DNA of 64,000 bases from UBA2588 sp002339805. Lineage in GTDB: Bacteria > Chloroflexota > Dehalococcoidia > Lucifugimonadales > UBA3495. Location: assembly GCA_045562555.1 (NCBI GenBank), contig JBJKVO010000001.1:328163-392162 (forward strand), in the 5' to 3' direction. Shown piece after piece: positions 53,020 to 62,439 of the stretch (positions are counted from its first letter, which is position 1; each line of letters starts with the position of its first letter). The position numbers and the translations under genes are program-made. The notes below the pieces were generated by a model. That model was given only the letters and a program-made list of their open reading frames with translations. It did no database searches and was not told the origin of the DNA.

Positions 53020-54387
53020 ATGAGGTTTATGGATATAAGAAGACTTGTGGTTTCGGCCATGTTACTGCCAGTACTAATGATCGCATGTGCATCCCCTGCT
53101 ATTAATGACCCTCAGGATGCTTTTTCAGAAACTAAAATTTCTCAAGAACCTAATCTGGGAACATCCAGTCAAAATGAGCTAGAGAGAGCACTCGAGGACC
53201 AAGTGGTCCAATTAGAACTGGAGAAACGTATTCTGGAATTAGAGGCGCAGCTAAGCCAAACCAAAGACTCTAATTCGCCGAATTTGATAGATCATTCTGC
53301 TATAACTGAAAGTCCTGAATTGCATTCCAAAACAGATATCATTGAGCCAACATTCGACGCGTACTATCAAGAACACCACGAGCCATCTGGAGAACAACCA
53401 ACAATTGATTCAGATACTCCAAGTTACTTCGCATCTACTAGTAATATTCTAAGTGAGGCTGCTAGACTTGAAGGAGGCAATCTAATAAGCAAGGGATGGA
53501 ATTCTCCTACCAAAATCGAGACGACATATATGCTTGCTTCGGATTTGAGCTCTGATTCCCTACAGGAAGTCAAAAGGGGCATTGACGTAGTGGAAGACTA
53601 TTTAGGGATTTATGGTCCTTACAAGGTTTATATTGTCGGTACCGATGAAAAAGAAGCTGAGATAATGGCGGAGGATTATTGTGAGTGGGCGTACGACAGG
53701 CAGGATTTCAGTCATTGTATGAACGATCAAGGAGTAGCGATCAAAGAGATAGCTCACTATAAAGGTGCTAACGCTTTTGCTCAACACTCACATCATCTCG
53801 AAAAACCGAATCAGTCTTTTGTGATTGGGAATCCTCTACAAATAGGTGTTGGCTTTGGATCTAAAGTAGCTGCTCATGAAACTGTGCATATATATCAAAA
53901 TGCACATCACGTATATCGTTTTGATCCAGAAACCCATCAATCTCTAAATTATGATAGTTTGCCTAGATGGCTAGAAGAAGGTTCGGCAGAATTTCTTGCT
54001 TTGTATTTGTCAGACAAGGAAGGCTGGGTTTCTTTTCGTCAAATGATGGAAGAGGCTATGGGTGCTGTCCATGAGCTCCGAGGAGAATATCCTCAGTTAT
54101 CTATTCGAGATTTGCATGATGAAGAATCGACTTATGCCACTGAAAAAGTTTGCGACTATTGTGTGGGTAGGCTCCAATATGAATTTGGGCAATGGGCCAC
54201 AGCTTTGCTTGTAGCAAAGAGTTCGATAGATATTTTGTACAAAGATTTCATCCAAGAAATGCATTTAGTCGGGCGAGATAGTGCTTTCAAACAATATTTC
54301 GGGCTCACTATGGAAGAATTTTATTCAGAATTCGAATCGTTTTTGGAACAAGATATTGACGCTCAAATGAGGATACTGCCAAAATAA
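53020..54387 (+). CDS. Lipoprotein with HExxH metallopeptidase site (paralogue of 24994)
   Basis: The 455-residue protein has a lipoprotein signal (LPVLMIACAS), a coiled Glu/Leu-rich stretch at about residues 55-85 and a low-complexity linker. A C-terminal domain then has HETVH at residue 286 and WLEEGSAEFLA downstream. The order and spacing match the lipoprotein at 24994: HExxH at nearly the same residue, then EGxA/S. It is likely a cell-surface zinc peptidase of the gluzincin type; substrate unknown. ATG at 53020 or 53029 could be the start. It begins 16 bp after tRNA-Asn. Confidence 0.7.
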   Translation: MRFMDIRRLVVSAMLLPVLMIACASPAINDPQDAFSETKISQEPNLGTSSQNELERALEDQVVQLELEKRILELEAQLSQTKDSNSPNLIDHSAITESPELHSKTDIIEPTFDAYYQEHHEPSGEQPTIDSDTPSYFASTSNILSEAARLEGGNLISKGWNSPTKIETTYMLASDLSSDSLQEVKRGIDVVEDYLGIYGPYKVYIVGTDEKEAEIMAEDYCEWAYDRQDFSHCMNDQGVAIKEIAHYKGANAFAQHSHHLEKPNQSFVIGNPLQIGVGFGSKVAAHETVHIYQNAHHVYRFDPETHQSLNYDSLPRWLEEGSAEFLALYLSDKEGWVSFRQMMEEAMGAVHELRGEYPQLSIRDLHDEESTYATEKVCDYCVGRLQYEFGQWATALLVAKSSIDILYKDFIQEMHLVGRDSAFKQYFGLTMEEFYSEFESFLEQDIDAQMRILPK

Positions 54388-54402
54388 TCTTAATAGAGGT
54401 GT

Positions 54403-54777
54403 ATGTTGGATATATTGCTTTTATTGTGCGTTTCAATAATTTTATTGATAGCTCTAACGGTGTTAATTAAATCGCTGATCCAGGCTAAACGAAAAATTAA
54501 ATTACTGGACCACAGTATAAGAAGCCAGTCAGTTATATCAGGACTTAACTTCGAACAATGGGTCCCGTTATCTGTTGATTATCCATTTGATCCTAGGCAA
54601 TTCAGATTTCTAGGCAATCCTATAGACGGGATACAGTTTGAAGAAGATAAAATCATATTGCTTGAGTTTAAATCCGGCAAATCTAAATTGAGTTCTAAGC
54701 AAAATCATATCAAACACTTAGTGGAAAGTGGAAAAGTTGAATTTCTAGAGGTCCGGCAAGCACCGGAGTTGACATAA
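54403..54777 (+). CDS. Holliday junction resolvase-like nuclease domain, membrane-anchored
   Basis: The 124-residue protein has an N-terminal membrane helix (about residues 3-24), then an endonuclease-like domain with NPIDGIQFEEDKIILLEFKSG, split as NPIDGI (Asp) and LEFKSGKSKLS (Glu, Lys). This is the pattern of the COG4741 Holliday junction resolvase-related family; D-ExK suggests a PD-(D/E)XK nuclease. It starts 15 bp after the lipoprotein gene and may share its transcript. A membrane-anchored resolvase-like nuclease is unusual, but function is unproven. Confidence 0.7.
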   Translation: MLDILLLLCVSIILLIALTVLIKSLIQAKRKIKLLDHSIRSQSVISGLNFEQWVPLSVDYPFDPRQFRFLGNPIDGIQFEEDKIILLEFKSGKSKLSSKQNHIKHLVESGKVEFLEVRQAPELT

Positions 54778-54910
54778 TATAATATACTAAATTCGTTACA
54801 TATGTGGAGTGAGTTAACGGATATAGTATAAATAATTAGTAATATGACCTATTAATGAGTTAAAAACTTCGATTAGCGTCAAATATTCGAAAAGTTGTTT
54901 ACGTGTTAAT

Positions 54911-54939
54911 TTGACACTGGTTGTTCAAAACGGTATCCT
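54911..54939 (+). promoter_or_regulatory. Promoter of the betaine-type ABC ATPase/permease operon
   Basis: TTGACA (54911-54916), 17 bp, then TATCCT (54934-54939), about 110 bp before the start at 55051. No other signal was found in the 273 bp gap 54778-55050. Confidence 0.6.
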
Positions 54940-55050
54940 TACCAAATGTCCAATACTGTACAAAAAACTAAAGAACCGCTTTACTACGATTCTTAGCGCA
55001 AAACTCACCAATTAGATACGTCAGGCTGATTGACGAAAAGGAGGAGTTTA

Positions 55051-56280
55051 ATGCTACAAAATAACACTACTACAGAATCACCCTTAGCCCCAATAATATC
55101 CGTGAGGTCTTTATGGAAGATCTTTGGAAGCAATCAAGATGAAATTGTGAATGCAGATGAAGGAGACACTGATAAAAGTGAGGTCCTTCAAGAATCCGGC
55201 GACGTTATAGCACTGAATGATGTTTCATTTGATGTATTCCCTGGTGAAACCTTTGTAGTGATGGGTTTGTCAGGTAGTGGCAAATCTACTTTGGTTAGAT
55301 GCTTATTGAGACTTATTGAACCGTCTAGTGGTGAGATTAATATCAATGATGATGATATCTTGCTTTATGATGCGGCTAAACTTCGAGAGTTCAGGCGTAA
55401 TGAAATGGCCATGGTGTTTCAGCATTTCGGATTACTCCCCCACCGAAACGTTATAGATAATGCGGCGTACGGGCTAGAACTCAAAGGCATTGATAAAGAT
55501 GAAAGATATGAAATTGCGAAACACATGTTGGAAAAAGTTGGACTGGATGGCTGGGAAGAAGCTCGGACATCTGAGTTAAGCGGAGGCATGCAGCAGCGCG
55601 TTGGTCTTGCTAGGGCTTTGACAGTGGACCCTACAATCCTGCTTATGGACGAACCATTTAGCGGCTTAGATCCTTTAATTAGGCGTCAAATGAGGGAAGA
55701 ATTAGCTGATTTACAAGCCGAATTGCAAAAGACGATTGTTTTTATCACTCATGATTTGGACGAAGCCGTTACGATTGGTGATCGAATAGCGATTATGAGA
55801 GACGGTAGAATTACTCAATTGGGTACTCCTGAAGAGATCATTACTAACCCTGCAGATGATTTCATTAAAGAATTCACTAGAGATATAAGTCAAACTAGGG
55901 TTTTGTCAGTTCAATCCATTGCCTCTGACCTAGAACAAGTATTTGAAACCACGGCTAGGGTATCAGAAATTATAGAAGGAATGGAAGATACAGGAAAAGA
56001 ATTTGCTTTTATAGTAGATAATGATAATAAGCTTCTCGGGTTTATAGATAAAGAAGCTATTGAAGCGGCAGGAAACGATGCGCCACTTAAAGACATGGAT
56101 TTATCTGTGATCGAGCCAATTCATGAATCAACGGTGATTGAAGATGTAGTGCAATTGACTCTAGATAATCCATATCCGATACCGATAGTTGATGATGAAA
56201 ACATACTTACTGGATTAGCAACACATGACGCCATATTACAGGCATTTGCTGAAAATGCGTTGCAACAACAAAGTAATTAA
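55051..56280 (+). CDS. Betaine/proline-type ABC transporter ATPase with CBS pair (ProV/OpuAA-like)
   Basis: The 409-residue protein has Walker A GLSGSGKST, the signature ELSGGMQQRVGLARAL, Walker B LLMDEPFSGLD, and a C-terminal pair of CBS domains (about residues 285-400). The CBS pair is the osmosensory part of OpuA-type ATPases. An acidic insert (about residues 30-50) sits before the core. The ATG at 55051 is preferred over an upstream TTG since AAGGAGG sits before it. The permease follows 20 bp later. The binding protein at 46648 probably completes the transporter. Confidence 0.9.
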   Translation: MLQNNTTTESPLAPIISVRSLWKIFGSNQDEIVNADEGDTDKSEVLQESGDVIALNDVSFDVFPGETFVVMGLSGSGKSTLVRCLLRLIEPSSGEININDDDILLYDAAKLREFRRNEMAMVFQHFGLLPHRNVIDNAAYGLELKGIDKDERYEIAKHMLEKVGLDGWEEARTSELSGGMQQRVGLARALTVDPTILLMDEPFSGLDPLIRRQMREELADLQAELQKTIVFITHDLDEAVTIGDRIAIMRDGRITQLGTPEEIITNPADDFIKEFTRDISQTRVLSVQSIASDLEQVFETTARVSEIIEGMEDTGKEFAFIVDNDNKLLGFIDKEAIEAAGNDAPLKDMDLSVIEPIHESTVIEDVVQLTLDNPYPIPIVDDENILTGLATHDAILQAFAENALQQQSN

Positions 56281-56300
56281 GATAGGCACGGTACTATATT

Positions 56301-57314
56301 ATGGCTACTGAAAATCCCAACGAAACTGATAATAATATTTCAAAGATATCTAAGATAAGGATTAACAAGTGGTTGGTGTATGCCGGGGTAGGTGGAATTG
56401 CCTTAATTATTAGCTTTATTCTTAGACAAGTTGATTTGGAAGTGTTTTTGAAATTCCCGTTAGATATTGAATTTCCTGTCAAGAGTCGTATGAACGATGG
56501 GTTGGATTGGTTAGTGATAAATGGTGCTTGGTTTTTTGATGGCATAAGTTATCAAATCAAAGTATGGCTCGGCAGATTAAAAGATTTTCTTATTTGGCTC
56601 CCATGGCCTGTTTTTAGCGGATTAGTATTATTGCTGGCCTGGCGAATTGGAGGCAGGAAAATTGTCCTGTTGGCTATAACTGCGTTGTTATATATAGGTG
56701 TTATGCACCTGTGGGAAAGTGCGATGGTTACTGTAGCTATAATGATAGTGTCAGTTTCCATTTCTATAATGTTTGGGATACCAATAGGTATATTGGGATC
56801 ACGAAGCGATAGATTCGATAGGATATTGAGGCCCATATTAGATGGAATGCAAACAATGCCTAGCTTTGTGTACTTAGTACCAGGCATTATGTTCTTTGGA
56901 CTAGGAAATGTCTCAGCTGTGATAGCTACTGTGCTGTATTCAATTCCTCCTTGTATCAGGCTAACTAACCTTGGTATAAGGCAAGTTGATTCTCAAGTAA
57001 TTGAAGCAGGAACTGCATTTGGTAGTAACCGTATGCAGCTACTTACGAAAGTCCAGATTCCCCTAGCTATCCCTACGATCATGGCAGGGATTAACCAAAC
57101 GGTGATGATGGCTTTGGCTATGTCTACCATTGCTGCAATGGTTGGAGCCGGAGGATTAGGCCAGGATGTACTACTGTCGATGGGACAATTAGACCAAGGA
57201 GGAGCATTTTTGGCAGGAATGGGCATTGTATTGATGGCTATTGTGATCGACCGTATAACTCAAGGGTATATCGAATCAAGCCAATCATCGTCGGGCACAA
57301 CTAATCGGGAATAG
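56301..57314 (+). CDS. Betaine/proline-type ABC permease (ProW/OpuAB-like)
   Basis: The 337-residue protein has about six to seven membrane segments and a BPD_transp_1 domain with the EAA-type loop (EAGTAFGSNRMQLLTKVQIP), then MVGAGGLGQDVL. It pairs with the CBS-type ATPase 20 bp upstream. Only one permease gene is present, so a homodimer is expected. The enolase-superfamily gene follows 32 bp later and may be co-transcribed, though a metabolic link is only suggestive. Confidence 0.9.
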   Translation: MATENPNETDNNISKISKIRINKWLVYAGVGGIALIISFILRQVDLEVFLKFPLDIEFPVKSRMNDGLDWLVINGAWFFDGISYQIKVWLGRLKDFLIWLPWPVFSGLVLLLAWRIGGRKIVLLAITALLYIGVMHLWESAMVTVAIMIVSVSISIMFGIPIGILGSRSDRFDRILRPILDGMQTMPSFVYLVPGIMFFGLGNVSAVIATVLYSIPPCIRLTNLGIRQVDSQVIEAGTAFGSNRMQLLTKVQIPLAIPTIMAGINQTVMMALAMSTIAAMVGAGGLGQDVLLSMGQLDQGGAFLAGMGIVLMAIVIDRITQGYIESSQSSSGTTNRE

Positions 57315-57346
57315 CACAGATTTAGTATTAGTGGGGATATACACTT

Positions 57347-58456
57347 ATGAAGATTACTGACGTAAAGGCTACCACAGTCAAAATACCATTAGAGAAAGTA
57401 TTCTCTGGAAGTGTGTATGATGTGGGATTTCGGTGCACTATTATAACTAGCATTGAAACTGATGAAGGAGTGATTAGCCAGAGCTACTCGGGTGACGATC
57501 GATCTACCTTCGAATTCCAACATGAATTGGTAACAGGACCTCTTAGGGATGCTGTGTTGGGTGAAGATCCTATGCGGGTTGAATACCTATGGGAGAAAAT
57601 GTTTTCTTTGGCTCCTAATTATACGCATGACTTTGGTCCTAGACCCGTAATGAGGGCAATTGGGGCTATAGATGTGTCTTTGTGGGACTTGAAAGGCAGA
57701 ATACTTAATACCTCTGTGAATAAAATGCTTGGAGGATACTCTAATAGTTCTCCTGTGGTTAGATTCCGATACTATGAACAAGGAGCTGATGAAGAAGAGA
57801 TCGCTCAACTATTAGAAAGTAAAGCTCAAGGATTTGGTGGCGTTAAACTCAAAGTGGGAAGAGCATCGTTATCAGAAGATATAGGAAGAGTGAGGCGCAT
57901 ACGTGAAGCTTTGGGTGAAGATTTCCATATGATTTGTGATGCGAATGAAGGCTGGACATTAGAACAGGCTATACGGTTTGCTAAAGAAACTGAGCAGTAT
58001 AATCTAGATTGGTTGGAAGAACCTGTACAGTGGCACAGCGCTATGGAGAACATGAGAAAAGTAAGAGAAGCAACCAGTACTAAAGTTGCTGCAGGTCAAG
58101 GAGAAAGTAATAAATTTGGGTGCTGGCGCTTAATTGAAAATGAATCAGTCGATGTCATAAATGTCGATGCTTCAATCGCTGGAGGCATTACTGAATGGCA
58201 AAAAATCAGGTCAGCTGCAGAGATTAAAGGAATTAAGATGGGGCATCATGAGGAGCCACATATATCATTGCATTTGATGTCAGCGATACCTAATGGAACT
58301 TTCGTAGAGGTGTTTGAGGAACATAGGGATCCCGCTTATTACGAAATGAACAAAACTTTTCCTGTAATGAATTCAGGATATGTCACTGTTCCGGATGCTC
58401 CAGGACTCGGATTAGAATTTGATCAGGATTTTATCAGTAAATACAAAATCCTCTGA
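57347..58456 (+). CDS. Enolase-superfamily protein (mandelate racemase/muconate lactonizing-like)
   Basis: The 369-residue protein has the MR/MLE layout: a capping domain, then the barrel with KLKVG (KxK acid/base), the metal ligands in CDANEGW, LEEPV and GQGES, and a second base region GHHEEPHISLHL with His. All catalytic positions are present, so it should be an active racemase, dehydratase or lactonising enzyme on an acid-sugar or carboxylate. The substrate is not predictable. It lies 32 bp after the permease. Such enzymes are often amplified in SAR202-type genomes. Confidence 0.88.
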   Translation: MKITDVKATTVKIPLEKVFSGSVYDVGFRCTIITSIETDEGVISQSYSGDDRSTFEFQHELVTGPLRDAVLGEDPMRVEYLWEKMFSLAPNYTHDFGPRPVMRAIGAIDVSLWDLKGRILNTSVNKMLGGYSNSSPVVRFRYYEQGADEEEIAQLLESKAQGFGGVKLKVGRASLSEDIGRVRRIREALGEDFHMICDANEGWTLEQAIRFAKETEQYNLDWLEEPVQWHSAMENMRKVREATSTKVAAGQGESNKFGCWRLIENESVDVINVDASIAGGITEWQKIRSAAEIKGIKMGHHEEPHISLHLMSAIPNGTFVEVFEEHRDPAYYEMNKTFPVMNSGYVTVPDAPGLGLEFDQDFISKYKIL

Positions 58457-58464
58457 CCAAGCTG

Positions 58465-59457
58465 TTATCCGCAATTAGCACAACATTGATCTACCCAGTG
58501 ACCAGGACTTACTTCTATGAGGCCCATTTCTATATTTCCATTCTTACAGTCATCTGTTGGTTCAGGACATCGGGTGCGGAACACACAGTTTGATGGAGGA
58601 TCAATAGGAGAAGGAACTTCGCCAACTAGTACAAGTTCATCTCTTTGAAGCCTGGGATGTGAAGGTAATGCTGCAGATATCAATGCTCTTGTATAAGGGT
58701 GCCTAGGATCTCCAAAAATCTCTTTAGGATTACCAAGTTCCACTATTTTCCCTAGATACATAACTGCCACTTGGTGGCTCATGTATTTCACTGTTGCCAG
58801 ATTGTGAGCGATCATAAGATAACTTAACTCATAAGTCTGTTGAAGTTCTTTTAACAGGTTTAGTACTTGAGCTCTAATAGATACATCAAGGGCTGATACA
58901 GGTTCATCAAGAACCATTAATTTAGGTCTGGTAGAGAGAGCTCGCGCAATAGCTATTCTTTGTCGTTGCCCTCCGCTAAATTCATGAGGGTATCTTTCTG
59001 CATGGAAAGGGTGCATTCCTACAACACCAAGCAGTTCATTTACACGTTCTTGAATCTCATTGTTTGTTGCTTTCTCGTGAGTTACGATTGGCTCAGCGAT
59101 TATATCTCTAACTCTCATTTTAGGGTTCAGAGAACTCCATGGATCTTGGAAAACGGCTTGGACGGAAGATTTGAATTCTTTCCTAGAAGCGGTAGTGAAT
59201 TCAGCCATGTCTGACCCTTCATACTGAACCATACCATCAGTGGGTGGCTCAGACATTAGGATCATTTTAGTAGTGGTGGTTTTACCGCAGCCGGATTCTC
59301 CTACCAAGCTAAAAGTTTCTCCTTTATTTATGTCGAAGGATATGCCGTCTATAGCTTTAACTGTTCCTACCAAAGTTTTCGTAATAGCACCCTTTGTTAC
59401 AGGGTAATGCTTTTTAAGGTTATTAACTTTAATTAAGCTGTTATCGGTTGATGCCAT
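58465..59457 (-). CDS. Oligopeptide-type ABC transporter ATPase (DppF/OppF-like)
   Basis: The 330-residue ATPase has Walker A GESGCGKTT, signature EFSGGQRQRIAIARAL, Walker B LMVLDEPVSALD, and the C-terminal oligopeptide/dipeptide domain with CVFRTRCPEPTDDC. It ends in a Cys-rich tail (VDQCCANCG) that the DppD-type gene at 59499 also has. It energises import of peptides or other small solutes. It is the last gene of the leftward run (binding protein, dppB, dppC, dppD, dppF). Confidence 0.92.
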   Translation of the reverse strand: MASTDNSLIKVNNLKKHYPVTKGAITKTLVGTVKAIDGISFDINKGETFSLVGESGCGKTTTTKMILMSEPPTDGMVQYEGSDMAEFTTASRKEFKSSVQAVFQDPWSSLNPKMRVRDIIAEPIVTHEKATNNEIQERVNELLGVVGMHPFHAERYPHEFSGGQRQRIAIARALSTRPKLMVLDEPVSALDVSIRAQVLNLLKELQQTYELSYLMIAHNLATVKYMSHQVAVMYLGKIVELGNPKEIFGDPRHPYTRALISAALPSHPRLQRDELVLVGEVPSPIDPPSNCVFRTRCPEPTDDCKNGNIEMGLIEVSPGHWVDQCCANCG

Positions 59458-59498
59458 GTTTGTCCCTCCTTAGATTTATCGGGTAACCAATTAGTATA

Positions 59499-60491
59499 TT
59501 AATCAATCTCGCCGCAGTTCACGCAACATTGATCTACCCAGTGTCCTGGACTTACTTCGATCATTGCCATTTCAATGTTTCCTTCCTTGCAATCGTCTGA
59601 TGGGTTGGGACACCTGTCTCTAAAGACACAACCGGAAGGAGTGTTTGCAAGGTCTGGTGGTTGTCCTTCAATAGTCGGTAGCATGTCTACGTCATCATCC
59701 AAATCCGGGACTGATTTTAGTAAGGCTTTCGTATATGGGTGTTTAGGGTTATCAAATAATTCCACCACGTCTGCTTGTTCTATAATGTGTCCTGCGTACA
59801 TAACAGCAACACGGTCACACATTTTAGCTACGATGCCAAAGTCATGTGTAATGAATATGATTCCTACGCCAGTTTCTTCTTGAATGTCTTTTAGTAATTT
59901 AAGATACTGTAATTGGATAGTAACATCGAGAGATGTTGTAGGTTCATCTGCGATAAGGATGTCGGGACTCCTGGAAATGCTAATCGCTCCAACAACTCTT
60001 TGTCTCATTCCACCGCTCATTTCGTGTGGGAATGAAGTGACTCTCATTTCTGGAGCAGGTATATTCACACTCGAAAGTAACCCAATAGCTCGTTGTAACA
60101 ATGAGGGTTTATCCTCATCGTATTCTAGCTCTAGGGTTTCGGTAAGCTGTTTCTTTATATTTATCACAGGGTTTAGGGAAGTCAGGGGGTCTTGCATAAC
60201 CATGCATATTCCTGTACCTCGGATTGCTCGCATCTCATCGTCACTTTTCTCTACTAAATCTTCTCCGTGATAGAGAATTTTACCTGACTCGATACGACCT
60301 GCAGGTTTTGGAACCATACCTAGAATCGACCATGCAGTCATACTTTTTCCGGATCCTGATTCCCCAACTACACCTAATGTTTCACCTTTATGTAGTTCGA
60401 AATCAATACCATCTACAGCTTTTACGATACCAGTTTTTGTATGGAAATGGGTTCGTAAATTTTCTACTTTTAATAATATTTCCTCACTCAT
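59499..60491 (-). CDS. Oligopeptide-type ABC transporter ATPase (DppD/OppD-like)
   Basis: The 330-residue ATPase has Walker A GESGSGKSM, signature EMSGGMRQRVVGAISI, Walker B ILIADEPTTSLD, and the C-terminal domain CVFRDRCPNPSDDC. Its tail repeats EVSPGHWVDQCC and NCG of the DppF-like gene; 20 bp of DNA are identical there, which may reflect tail exchange. It partners the DppF-like ATPase as a heterodimer. It lies 11 bp from the permease gene. Confidence 0.92.
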   Translation of the reverse strand: MSEEILLKVENLRTHFHTKTGIVKAVDGIDFELHKGETLGVVGESGSGKSMTAWSILGMVPKPAGRIESGKILYHGEDLVEKSDDEMRAIRGTGICMVMQDPLTSLNPVINIKKQLTETLELEYDEDKPSLLQRAIGLLSSVNIPAPEMRVTSFPHEMSGGMRQRVVGAISISRSPDILIADEPTTSLDVTIQLQYLKLLKDIQEETGVGIIFITHDFGIVAKMCDRVAVMYAGHIIEQADVVELFDNPKHPYTKALLKSVPDLDDDVDMLPTIEGQPPDLANTPSGCVFRDRCPNPSDDCKEGNIEMAMIEVSPGHWVDQCCVNCGEID

Positions 60492-60502
60492 ATCATCCTC
60501 TC

Positions 60503-61381
60503 CTATCTTGCTCTTCTCAGTCTAGGGTCTAGGTAGTCTCTTAACCAGTCACCAAAAAAGTTAAAGGCCATCACCACTAAAGTAATTAAGATACCAGGGA
60601 AGAGTGATACCCACCAAGTTGTTAAGAGTTGTTGTCTTCCTTCTGCAACCATGATGCCCCAAGCAGGTTCACCAGGACTCATTCCTATTCCAAGGAAGCT
60701 AAGAGATGCTTCAAGTAAAATGACTTGACCAATCATTAAGCTAATCATAACCATCAAAGTGTTGATTACATTGGGCATTAGATGCCTCCACATAATCATC
60801 ACAGGTGATACTCCTAGGATGCCTGCAAGTACCACAAAGTCTCGCTCTCTTACGCTAAGTACTTCCCCTCTAATCATTCTAGCAAACCTAGCCCACGTAG
60901 TGGCAGTGACTGCAATAATAACTCCGGTGTAACCAGTTCCTACGAATGTAACAATAAGCATTGCTACTAGGATAGAAGGGAATCCCAATGTTGCGTCAGT
61001 TATTCTCATAAGGACAGAATCAACCCATCCTCGAGCATACCCAGCTAGAAGGCCAACCGTTGTTCCAATCAGTAGAGCCACGATTATCGATGGGGCTGTA
61101 ACCAGCAGTACTGATCTGCAGCCATAAACTAACCTGGCGGTCATGTCTTTACCTAAAATATCTGTTCCAAATATATGCGACCAATCTGTGAAAGGCGGAA
61201 TTTGCCTAGCCTTTAGGTCGTTAGTCATAGGGTCTCCCACTAGAAAGTTAGCGAAAAAACCACAAAACAGTAGCACCGTTAAGATGGTGAGCGCTATCCA
61301 AGGGGGATTATAATCTTTTATCCATTTACGAATAGATTGCCCGCGGGTCAATTGGATTGGTTCAAAATTTAAACTAGTCAT
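60503..61381 (-). CDS. Oligopeptide-type ABC permease (DppC-like)
   Basis: The 292-residue permease has an N-terminal region with one membrane helix (TVLLFCGFFANFLVG), then a BPD_transp_1 domain with five to six segments and the EAA-type loop VLAGILGVSPVMIMWRHLMP. It forms the channel with the DppB-like protein. The 8 bp gap from the upstream permease gene fits one operon. It shows the normal DppC length. Confidence 0.92.
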   Translation of the reverse strand: MTSLNFEPIQLTRGQSIRKWIKDYNPPWIALTILTVLLFCGFFANFLVGDPMTNDLKARQIPPFTDWSHIFGTDILGKDMTARLVYGCRSVLLVTAPSIIVALLIGTTVGLLAGYARGWVDSVLMRITDATLGFPSILVAMLIVTFVGTGYTGVIIAVTATTWARFARMIRGEVLSVRERDFVVLAGILGVSPVMIMWRHLMPNVINTLMVMISLMIGQVILLEASLSFLGIGMSPGEPAWGIMVAEGRQQLLTTWWVSLFPGILITLVVMAFNFFGDWLRDYLDPRLRRAR

Positions 61382-61389
61382 AATTCCTC

Positions 61390-62355
61390 CTATCTAGTCC
61401 TTACTCTAGGATCAACCCACCCATAAGCGATATCAATTATCACTGCGGTTGTGATGTAGAAGAATCCTGATAGTAGAATAGCTGCTTCTGTCAGTGGGAA
61501 GTCTCTTTGCGTTACTCCATCCAAAAGTAAGAGTCCTACTCCTGGCCAAGCAAACACTACTTCTACAACAACAGAACCGTTTAATAGCCCAGCAAGAGTA
61601 ATTCCACCGAATGTAAGTACTGGAATTAAAGCGTTTTTGGCTGCGTGTCTCCAAATCACTATCCTATTGCTAAGACCTTTAACTTGAGCGAATTTAACGT
61701 AGTCACTGTCTAGAATTTCTAACATGGCGGATCTGGCAAGCCTCATTATTGCTGCCGTTACAGATAACGCAAGTACAGTCGAAGGAAGGGCTAAATGCCA
61801 TAAAGTTTGTGGGATTTGGTGCCATTCAGGCCACCAGCCTTGAATGTCACCTCGTCCATATGTTGGGAACCATTGTAGTTGGCCTCCCAAGAATAATATC
61901 AACATAATAGCTACCCAAAATTGGGGGGCCGCTAGTCCGAATACGGCGAATCCTTTGCCTAATTTATCAAAAATAGAGTCGCGTTTTACTGCGGACATGA
62001 TCCCCAGAGGAATTCCTATCACAATAGAAAGGAAGAAACCGCAGAGAGCCAAATGGACGGTGGCGGGAAGCTTTGTAAGTATAAGTTCTGAAATTGGTTT
62101 TTGGATTACGAAAGATGTTCCGAAATCAAATAGTACTGCAGAGTTAATGTAGTCCCAGTACTGGACGATGAAAGGTCTGTCCAGACCCATTTGTTTTTTC
62201 TGTGCTTCGTAGATTTTTTGGTCATGGGCTTCAGTCAGTGGCATTAAGTAATCAGCCGGGTCTCCAGTTAAGTGAACGCTCCCGAAAACTACGAAGCTTA
62301 GAGCTATGAGCGTTATGAATCCCTCTCCGAATCTTCTTAAAACATATTGCCACAT
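61390..62355 (-). CDS. Oligopeptide-type ABC permease (DppB-like)
   Basis: The 321-residue permease starts MWQYVLRRFGEGFITLIALS, the DppB type, followed by HLTGDPADYLMPLTEA and a BPD_transp_1 domain with the EAA-type loop VKGLSNRIVIWRHAAKNALIP. It forms the translocation pore with DppC. A 13-bp hairpin lies in the short gap to the upstream binding-protein gene, a common way to set more binding protein than permease. Confidence 0.92.
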   Translation of the reverse strand: MWQYVLRRFGEGFITLIALSFVVFGSVHLTGDPADYLMPLTEAHDQKIYEAQKKQMGLDRPFIVQYWDYINSAVLFDFGTSFVIQKPISELILTKLPATVHLALCGFFLSIVIGIPLGIMSAVKRDSIFDKLGKGFAVFGLAAPQFWVAIMLILFLGGQLQWFPTYGRGDIQGWWPEWHQIPQTLWHLALPSTVLALSVTAAIMRLARSAMLEILDSDYVKFAQVKGLSNRIVIWRHAAKNALIPVLTFGGITLAGLLNGSVVVEVVFAWPGVGLLLLDGVTQRDFPLTEAAILLSGFFYITTAVIIDIAYGWVDPRVRTR

Positions 62356-62381
62356 AATAACTTACCCCTCTTTTGCATTTG

Positions 62382-62414
62382 ATGACCGGAGGGATTTATA
62401 TTCCCTCCGGTCAT
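62382..62414 (-). promoter_or_regulatory. 13-bp perfect hairpin between binding-protein and permease genes
   Basis: ATGACCGGAGGGA and TCCCTCCGGTCAT form a 13-bp stem with a 7-nt loop in the 84 bp gap. No U-run follows on the minus strand. It probably stabilises the upstream message or partly stops transcription. Confidence 0.7.
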
Positions 62415-62439
62415 TCTTTAAACAACTTAGTTGTTTGGT

